Below the pieces are notes generated by a model that did not search any database, was not told the origin of the DNA, and saw only the letters and a list, made by a program, of their open reading frames with translations. Below, in pieces: positions 56,551-64,000 of a DNA stretch of 64,000 nt. Source of the DNA: an uncultured Flavobacteriaceae bacterium (GTDB taxonomy: Bacteria; Bacteroidota; Bacteroidia; Flavobacteriales; Flavobacteriaceae); the NCBI GenBank assembly GCA_905182295.1, contig CAJJAZ010000006.1:212168-276167 (forward strand). Direction: 5' to 3'. Each line of letters begins with the position of its first letter. Within the stretch, counting starts at the first letter, position 1. The translations under genes and the position numbers were made by a program.

Positions 56551-57165
56551 ATGAAAACCCTTTTTAGTCTTATCATGGTCCTCTTCATCCACCATGAAAC
56601 ATATTCTCAAACCCAAAGAGACATCATCAGATCTAAAAAAGAACTAAATGCCAATCTCGAAAATCAATTTGAGTTAATATTGAACAATGGAAAAAACTAT
56701 ACAACAGATAGCGTTCCTTTTGAGGTAATCAAAAGAAGATACCTGATCGCTTTTAAAGAACACCTTAAAGACAGTTTAATATACAAAAGCACTGTCCTCA
56801 ATAGTTACAAGACAGAATTGAACACACTCAAAAAAGTGCTTCAAGAAGTTGGCAATGAAAATAAAATCCTCAAAAAAGAACTAACAGAAAAAAATACAAA
56901 CGAGAATATTATTTATTTTCTTGGTGCCAACATTAACAAAACACTTTTTTTTACAATTAATTATACCCTACTTATTTCTTTAATTCTAAGCGGTATCTTT
57001 CTCTTTACACACTATCTATCTAGCTCAAAAATTGAAGCAAATCTCCTTGCTGCAATAGAGACCTCAGAGAAATCCATAGAATCAAACAAAAAAAAGGGAC
57101 TGAACAGAGAGCTAAAACTAAAAAGAGAAATACTTGAATTAGAAAAACAGCTTCAAAAAAAATGA
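56551..57165 (+). CDS. Exported coiled-coil protein with central membrane helix, unknown function
   Basis: A 204-residue protein: signal-like segment (MKTLFSLIMVLFIHHETYSQ), a charged helical region with coiled-coil character (residues 25-118, EL/LK heptads around NTLKKVLQEVGNENKILKKEL, split: LKKVLQEVGNENKILKK), one TM helix at 131-154 and a Lys/Glu-rich cytoplasmic or periplasmic tail with a second coiled coil. Similar proteins beside trmD are sometimes mislabelled as tRNA methyltransferases; nothing in it is a methylase. ATG 56551 is used. ATGA overlap with the next gene. Confidence 0.7.
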   Translation: MKTLFSLIMVLFIHHETYSQTQRDIIRSKKELNANLENQFELILNNGKNYTTDSVPFEVIKRRYLIAFKEHLKDSLIYKSTVLNSYKTELNTLKKVLQEVGNENKILKKELTEKNTNENIIYFLGANINKTLFFTINYTLLISLILSGIFLFTHYLSSSKIEANLLAAIETSEKSIESNKKKGLNRELKLKREILELEKQLQKK

Positions 57166-57614
57166 GGCATTCAATAAAAATAAAAAAAACAACACGGAAT
57201 AGGCTAAAAGAACTTTCTGCCCTTTTAGATCAATACAGGGTTTTTTACGAACAAGAAACCGATCCAAAAAAGGTTTATAAATTTCTAAAGGATCGGTATC
57301 GAAAAAATCAAAGCACCATCTATATAGCCCTTATTAACAATAAAATAGTAGGCTTCACACAACTCTACCCTACTTACTCTACAGTCAGCTTAGAGAAGTT
57401 CTTAATATTGAATGATCTATTTGTTGTAAAAGAGTACAGGGGCCATGGAATTGCCACTCAGCTCTTAAATAAAGCTAAAAAACATTGTGTTAAAAATGGA
57501 TACAAAGGATTGGCTTTGGAGACTGCTGCCAATAACCCGGCTAGAAAACTATACGAAAGAGAACGTTGGGCCTCAGATAGCAATTTTATTCACTACTTTT
57601 GGGCCAGAAAATAA
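57162..57614 (+). CDS. GNAT-family N-acetyltransferase
   Basis: A 150-residue acetyltransferase: the acetyl-CoA loop KEYRGHGIATQLLNKAKKH near 95-113 (RGHGIA) and the C-terminal LALETAANNPARKLYERERW (split: LETAANNPARKLYER), like YhbS/PA4866-type enzymes. Translationally coupled to the coiled-coil gene (ATGA) and 28 bases before trmD. Substrate unknown. Confidence 0.88.
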   Translation: MRHSIKIKKTTRNRLKELSALLDQYRVFYEQETDPKKVYKFLKDRYRKNQSTIYIALINNKIVGFTQLYPTYSTVSLEKFLILNDLFVVKEYRGHGIATQLLNKAKKHCVKNGYKGLALETAANNPARKLYERERWASDSNFIHYFWARK

Positions 57615-57642
57615 GTGAACCATACTTAGCATATAATCTCCC

Positions 57643-58314
57643 ATGAGAATAGACATTATCACCGTACTTCCAGAATTATTAAAAAGTCCTTTCGAAGCCT
57701 CTATACTTAAAAGAGCCATTAAAAAAGAACTTGTGTCTGTACATTTTCATAACCTCAGAGATTATACAGACCTTTCCTACAATCAAATTGACGACTATCA
57801 ATATGGTGGGGGTGCAGGAATGGTTATGATGGTAGAACCTATTGACAAATGCATTAGTAAACTTCAGTCAGAGAGAGCATATGATCATGTCATTTATATG
57901 ACTCCTGATGGAGAAACACTCAATCAAAAAACAGCCAACACTTTATCTCTAAGTGGTAATATCATTATCCTATGTGGTCATTATAAAGGAGTAGACCAAC
58001 GAGTTAGAGATATGTTTATTACCAAAGAAGTCTCTGTAGGAGATTATGTTCTTTCTGGAGGTGAACTCGCTGCAGCCATCCTTTGTGATAGTATCATAAG
58101 ACTTATACCTGGTGTTTTAAATAACGAAACCTCTGCATTAACAGATAGTTTTCAAGACAACTTACTGGCTCCTGCTGTGTACACAAGGCCCGCTGAGTAC
58201 AAAGGCATTAAGGTACCTGAGGTATTAATGAGTGGCGATTTTGCTAAAATTGAAGCTTGGAGAGAACAATCTGCCCATGAAAGAACGCTAAAGCTGCGTC
58301 CAGACTTACTTTAG
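57643..58314 (+). CDS. trmD: tRNA (guanine-N1)-methyltransferase
   Basis: Methylates G37 of tRNAs to prevent frameshifting. The 223-residue SPOUT enzyme has [16 protein letters not shown] near 50-65, the knot segment [11 protein letters not shown] near 107 and [14 protein letters not shown] near 128. It lies upstream of rplS, the usual bacterial order, though a separate promoter drives rplS here. Confidence 0.97.
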   Translation: MRIDIITVLPELLKSPFEASILKRAIKKELVSVHFHNLRDYTDLSYNQIDDYQYGGGAGMVMMVEPIDKCISKLQSERAYDHVIYMTPDGETLNQKTANTLSLSGNIIILCGHYKGVDQRVRDMFITKEVSVGDYVLSGGELAAAILCDSIIRLIPGVLNNETSALTDSFQDNLLAPAVYTRPAEYKGIKVPEVLMSGDFAKIEAWREQSAHERTLKLRPDLL

Positions 58315-58362
58315 CCAATTTCTGCGTCTTTTAAATTTTAATAAAAAAAACACATACATTAA

Positions 58363-58393
58363 TTGGTTGGTTGTTAGAATAATATTATTTTTG
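58363..58393 (+). promoter_or_regulatory. Promoter of rplS
   Basis: -33 TTG (58363-58365), 20-base spacer and perfect -7 box TATTTTTG (58386-58393), followed by C. Predicted start near 58397 and a leader of about 71 bases to ATG 58468. Confidence 0.7.
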
Positions 58394-58467
58394 CAGACCA
58401 TTAAATCCAACCTCTGACGAAAAACGTGAATGTTGTTTTTAATTCATCAATAAAGTATAACATTACT

Positions 58468-58818
58468 ATGGAAGCATTAGTAAAATTTGTTCAAGAACAA
58501 TTCGTAGAAAAAAAGGACTTTCCTAAATTCTCAGCTGGAGACACTATCACTGTGTTCTATGAAATTAAGGAAGGTGAAAAAACGAGAACTCAGTTTTTTA
58601 GAGGAGTTGTTATTCAAAGAAGAGGAAATGGTTCTACCGAAACCTTTACGATCAGAAAAATGTCTGGTACTATTGGAGTAGAGAGAATATTCCCAGTAAA
58701 TATGCCCGCTTTACAAAAAGTTGAAGTGAATAAAAAAGGTAAAGTTCGTAGATCTAGAATTTTCTACTTTAGAGAACTTACTGGTAAAAAAGCACGTATT
58801 AAAGAAGTTCGTTCATAA
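58468..58818 (+). CDS. rplS: 50S ribosomal protein L19
   Basis: Large-subunit protein at the interface with 30S. The 116-residue protein begins MEALVKFVQEQFVEKKDFPKF and contains the L19 signature GDTITVFYEIKEG and RGNGSTETFTIRKMS GVERIFP region (RKMSGTIGVERIFPV, 81-95). An in-frame upstream start at 58426 lies in the leader and adds 14 unconserved residues; ATG 58468 is used. Confidence 0.97.
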   Translation: MEALVKFVQEQFVEKKDFPKFSAGDTITVFYEIKEGEKTRTQFFRGVVIQRRGNGSTETFTIRKMSGTIGVERIFPVNMPALQKVEVNKKGKVRRSRIFYFRELTGKKARIKEVRS

Positions 58819-58843
58819 TACTTTTTTTCAACAAAATATACCT

Positions 58844-58875
58844 ACACCCATAGCATTTGTTGTGGGTGTTTTTTT
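58844..58875 (+). terminator. rplS terminator
   Basis: Hairpin ACACCCA (58844-58850) and TGGGTGT (58863-58869) with a 12-base loop, followed by T7. It ends rplS transcription just before the icd promoter. Confidence 0.8.
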
Positions 58876-58905
58876 GAACTATAGTGTCCTTATATTGTAT
58901 ATTTG
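58874..58905 (+). promoter_or_regulatory. Promoter of icd
   Basis: -33 TTG (58874-58876, overlapping the rplS terminator tail), 21-base spacer and perfect -7 box TATATTTG (58898-58905). Predicts a 19-base leader before ATG 58928. Confidence 0.7.
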
Positions 58906-58906
58906 A

Positions 58907-61147
<2,241 letters not shown>

Positions 61148-61375
61148 GTGTCTAAAACCAACAGAGATATTTTATATTTAGGAGTACGGTATTTAGGAAT
61201 TACCGTACTCTTAATGTTTGTGGCCCCTATTAGTCTATATGAAGCTTTCAAAAACAGCACACATCCGCTTTATATCCCTGTACTAATATTTGGTATTCTC
61301 TGTGCTATAGCAGCTATTGCAATGGCTTTTTTAAGTGTGAAAACAATTGTAGATGCCTTTTTCAATAAAGAATAG
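61148..61375 (+). CDS. DUF6095-type small membrane protein
   Basis: A 75-residue protein with two TM helices (about 12-30 and 42-65) of the DUF6095 type found in Flavobacteriia. Start GTG immediately after the icd stop (zero-base gap) and end at 61375; it is read with icd. Convergent with the GntP gene. No known function. Confidence 0.7.
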   Translation: MSKTNRDILYLGVRYLGITVLLMFVAPISLYEAFKNSTHPLYIPVLIFGILCAIAAIAMAFLSVKTIVDAFFNKE

Positions 61376-61388
61376 CTTCAGAAATAAG

Positions 61389-62723
61389 CTAACGCAATAA
61401 AGCATACAGCATCAATACGGTACTGATGCCTGTAATTCCCTGAAAAAAAGTGGCTATACTAAAACTAGCAAGACCCTGTTTTACATTCAAACCAAGGCTT
61501 TTTATCACTACCCAAAAGTAGCTGTCGTTCACGTGGGAAAGGGTCATAGCACCGGACCCAATAGCAAGCACAGCAAACAATCTCCCTAAGGAATCATCAA
61601 TGCCAAAGCTATTTAGCAGGGGTAAGACAAAAGAGGAGGTAGTGAGTATTGCCACTGTAGAAGACCCCTGAGCAGATTTAATGAGTGCTGCAAAAAGAAA
61701 ACACAACAATAGACCAAAGTAAGGATTTTCGGAATCAAGATGTATAATAGTACTTAAATCTAAGGATTTAAGTACAGCTCCAAAAGAACCTCCTGCTCCA
61801 GTAATAAGAATAATGACTCCTGCTTGTTTTAAAGCTTCTCCTACCCAACTAGCTTTCTGTTCTTTAGGAGTAGACCAGGACAGTAAATAAGAAATAAACA
61901 CCCCTATCAGTGTAGCCATTATAGGGTTTCCTAAAAAGATAAAAACATCACTTAAAACAGAAGTATTCCCTTCCTTTATCTTAAAAAAAGAAGCCACACC
62001 AATCAGTACTATAGGTACTAAAATGGGTAAAAAAGAAGACCAAGTATTTTTCAAAACCTGATCGTTAGCTGCTATTAGACTTTCAACTTCCGAAACTGAA
62101 ATATTATCTTGTGAAACAGCCGTATTTGATTTAAAAAAAGAGGCAAAAACAAAACCCACAAAAGATACAGGTATAGCCACTAAAAAACCATATTTCAACA
62201 GATCTGACAAAGGAACATTCAAAATAGCAGCAGCAGCTAGTGGACCAGGTGTAGGGGGAATAAAAACATGGGCTGCATATAGACCCGTTGCCAAACTTAC
62301 ACCATAAAAGATAATATGAAATCCAGTTCTCTTTGACAAAGCCTTAGGAATAGCACTTAAAATAACAAATGCGGCATCACAAAAAACTGGAATAGCGGTA
62401 ATAAATCCTGTAACGTTTAACGCTAAACCGGAATTTTTATTTCCAAATACTTTCAAAATAGCAGAGACAATATGGACAAGTCCGTTAGATTTCTCTAAAA
62501 AAACACCAATAACAGCCCCAAAAACAATCACAATTCCAATACTAGAAAGCGTTTGTCCAAATCCTGTAGTAATGAGACCCACAAGATCAGAAGGAGAGAT
62601 ACCAAAACACAATCCAGAGAATATAGCTGCAAGAAGTAGCATTAAGAAAGGGTCCATTTTAAACTTAAGCGTCCCTAATATAATAAGTAATACAGCTATA
62701 CAAATAATTAATAAGCTTATCAT
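61389..62723 (-). CDS. GntP-family permease, probably for glycerate
   Basis: Inner-membrane proton symporter of 444 residues with 11-12 helices, of the gluconate/GntP family: VIVFGAVIGVFLEKSNGLV (split: VIGVFLEKSNG near 69), the signature HVFIPPTPGPLAAAA near 151 and NDSYFWVVIKSLG near 405. It overlaps the glycerate kinase gene by four bases, so the likely substrate is glycerate or a related hydroxy acid. The family is known for gluconate, glycerate and threonate transport; substrate here is inferred from context. Confidence 0.88.
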   Translation of the reverse strand: MISLLIICIAVLLIILGTLKFKMDPFLMLLLAAIFSGLCFGISPSDLVGLITTGFGQTLSSIGIVIVFGAVIGVFLEKSNGLVHIVSAILKVFGNKNSGLALNVTGFITAIPVFCDAAFVILSAIPKALSKRTGFHIIFYGVSLATGLYAAHVFIPPTPGPLAAAAILNVPLSDLLKYGFLVAIPVSFVGFVFASFFKSNTAVSQDNISVSEVESLIAANDQVLKNTWSSFLPILVPIVLIGVASFFKIKEGNTSVLSDVFIFLGNPIMATLIGVFISYLLSWSTPKEQKASWVGEALKQAGVIILITGAGGSFGAVLKSLDLSTIIHLDSENPYFGLLLCFLFAALIKSAQGSSTVAILTTSSFVLPLLNSFGIDDSLGRLFAVLAIGSGAMTLSHVNDSYFWVVIKSLGLNVKQGLASFSIATFFQGITGISTVLMLYALLR

Positions 62724-63847
62724 AAAAGAGATTTAAAAAAATGAAACACTTTATTTTCTATCAGTGGAAAAGGCTGGGCAAGGCATTGCGCAATAGGTGT
62801 CTCCTCATCCAGTAGCTCAATAATGTAAATATTAGTCAAAGCGGAAACATCAAAATGACTTTGACCACAAACTAATAAAAGAGGTAACTGGTGCTCTTGT
62901 GTAAGGTCAATAAGTCTTCCTAATAATTTCCCGTAGAATGAAGTATTGTCTAGACTGCCTTCACCAGATATGACAAAATCATACTTTTGTGTGACTAATA
63001 AATCTTCCAAACGAGCTATACTAGCTAAAAAATCAAAACCATTAATAAATTGGGCATTCAGAAAGGCCTTTAAACCATAGGCAGTTCCTCCTGCAGCTCC
63101 CCCACCCTCAAGCGTAATATCGTGAGAATATGGAAAATTAAAACGAGTCGTGAATTCTTTAAAAGCAGTATCTAACCTATTAACTATTTCTTTTGTGCCA
63201 CCTTTCTGCGGTCCATATGTGATGGCAGTGCCTATAGGTCCACACAACGGGTTTAAGACATCATTTACAGCGTAAAAAGAACAATTTTTAATTTTATTTT
63301 TAAGTGCTTCAGGCAACGCATATGAATTAATAGCAAATAAATTATCGAAAGAATAAAGGATTGATTCCTGGTGAGCGTCATAAAATATAAATCCTAATGC
63401 TTCTATCAAACCCAAAGACATATCGTTAGAAGCACTGCCTCCTAAACCAATATACATTGTAGTAATTCCTGCTTCTAAAGCATGCGCTATTTGTACACCA
63501 ACGCCATGCGTAGTTGCCTTAAGAATATTTAAATCATTTACCTGCAAATGTCTTATTCCTACGGTATTAGCCAATTCAATATAGGCCGTATTAGTTTCAG
63601 TATCTAATAAGTAATAAGAATCCATAGGAATCTGAAAAGCGTCTACAGACCTAACATAAACTTTCCGAATAGGCTTAAAATTATAAATAGTATCTAGAAA
63701 ACCATCTCCTCCATCAGAGGCAGGAATTATGGTAGATTTAAAATGATCTCCATACACTTTATGAAGGCCATTCTTTACAGCTTTAGATACTTGAATGGCA
63801 TCTATACTCCCTTTAAACTTATCTGGTATAATTAGAAAATTCTTCAC
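62720..63847 (-). CDS. Glycerate kinase
   Basis: Phosphorylates D-glycerate to 2-phosphoglycerate (family 1, GarK/GlxK type). The 375-residue protein starts FLIIPDKFKGSIDA (4-17), has PASDGGDGFLD near 42, GLGGSASND near 134 and SGEGSLDN near 294. It is upstream of and coupled to the GntP permease, giving a two-gene glycerate uptake unit. It lies downstream of the rRNA operon terminator. Confidence 0.95.
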   Translation of the reverse strand: MKNFLIIPDKFKGSIDAIQVSKAVKNGLHKVYGDHFKSTIIPASDGGDGFLDTIYNFKPIRKVYVRSVDAFQIPMDSYYLLDTETNTAYIELANTVGIRHLQVNDLNILKATTHGVGVQIAHALEAGITTMYIGLGGSASNDMSLGLIEALGFIFYDAHQESILYSFDNLFAINSYALPEALKNKIKNCSFYAVNDVLNPLCGPIGTAITYGPQKGGTKEIVNRLDTAFKEFTTRFNFPYSHDITLEGGGAAGGTAYGLKAFLNAQFINGFDFLASIARLEDLLVTQKYDFVISGEGSLDNTSFYGKLLGRLIDLTQEHQLPLLLVCGQSHFDVSALTNIYIIELLDEETPIAQCLAQPFPLIENKVFHFFKSLL

Positions 63848-63892
63848 TATTTAAATATACTACAACAGATAGGATATTCCTTTGGGTATAGG

Positions 63893-63930
63893 ACAAAAAA
63901 AATCCCGAACACATTGCTGTATTCGGGATT
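63893..63930 (-). terminator. rRNA operon terminator
   Basis: On the minus strand, AATCCCGAA (63930-63922) pairs with TTCGGGATT (63909-63901), with an extra ACA/TGT pair in the loop, then a run of T residues (63902-63895). It lies nine bases after the 5S rRNA. Confidence 0.88.
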
Positions 63931-63938
63931 CAAAAAAA

Positions 63939-64000
63939 GGCAACGACCTACTCTCCCACTTGGTATAGCAGTACCATCGGCGCTGATGAGCTTAACTTCC
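63939..64000 (-). rRNA. rrf: 5S ribosomal RNA, 3' part, cut by window edge
   Basis: Read on the minus strand from the right edge, the sequence ends with GGTACTGCTATACCAAGTGG and GAGAGTAGGTCGTTGCC, the universal 5S 3' half (loop E, helix V and the 3' strand of helix I). About 62 of roughly 110 bases are inside the window; the 5' part, and the rest of the rRNA operon, continue beyond position 64000. Confidence 0.95.

Overview
The window is a low-GC (AT-rich), gene-dense stretch of a bacterial chromosome. It almost certainly comes from the Bacteroidota, class Flavobacteriia. The evidence is lineage-type genes (PorD of the type IX secretion system, the Bacteroidota-type omega subunit beside BamD, DUF6095, DUF6913, a DUF5686-like barrel, a bacilliredoxin, monomeric NADP isocitrate dehydrogenase), near absence of Shine-Dalgarno sequences, and repeated TAnnTTTG promoter -7 boxes, some with a TTG -33 element. 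No insertion sequence, prophage, CRISPR array, tRNA or plasmid gene was seen; the region reads as core chromosome.

Layout. 1-9.0 kb: partial dnaK (minus), then sdaA, panB, an RluA-type pseudouridine synthase, a conserved helical protein (minus), leuA and a LeuB-like protein without the dehydrogenase active site. 9-16.4 kb: pheT, an ABC-F ATPase with one degenerate ATP site, a TlpA-like lipoprotein without CxxC, a short transaldolase and an SDR. 16.4-26.4 kb: SRP RNA, a glutamine cyclotransferase lipoprotein plus thioesterase, glyA, ytxJ, clpB, TetR, histidine phosphatase, smpB, DUF5686-like barrel, pcm. 26.5-32 kb: a plus-strand run of oxidoreductase, 3-hydroxyacyl-CoA dehydrogenase, YggS, an exonuclease with a decayed GIY-YIG domain, a K+ channel and miaA. 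32-47.8 kb: a long minus-strand block with a two-component system, coaE, YbbR-like, GT2, fabI, recN, porD, coaBC, rpoZ, bamD, dapA, DUF6913, ligA, prmC and GNAT. 47.9-55.5 kb: ribD, YigZ, thioesterase (minus), dnaA, an RsmI-like methylase, then minus-strand lysozyme-like, mltG, GNAT, dapF. 55.6-61.4 kb: a wrecked htrA/degP pseudogene, a coiled-coil membrane protein, GNAT, trmD, rplS, icd, DUF6095. 61.4-64 kb: GntP permease plus glycerate kinase (minus) and the 3' end of a 5S rRNA whose operon enters from the right edge.

Most genes are housekeeping: protein quality control (dnaK, clpB, smpB, pcm), envelope building (bamD, porD, mltG, dapA/dapF), coenzyme A synthesis (panB, coaBC, coaE), replication and repair (dnaA, ligA, recN) and translation (pheT, trmD, rplS, miaA, prmC). 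No new multi-gene system stands out. The unusual signal is a set of lost or rewired active sites: the LeuB-like pseudoenzyme directly behind a LeuA that lacks its regulatory domain (the best candidate for undescribed biology), the dead GIY-YIG domain, the asymmetric ABC-F protein, the His-x-x-His thioredoxin-like lipoprotein, and an htrA gene deleted through its protease core.
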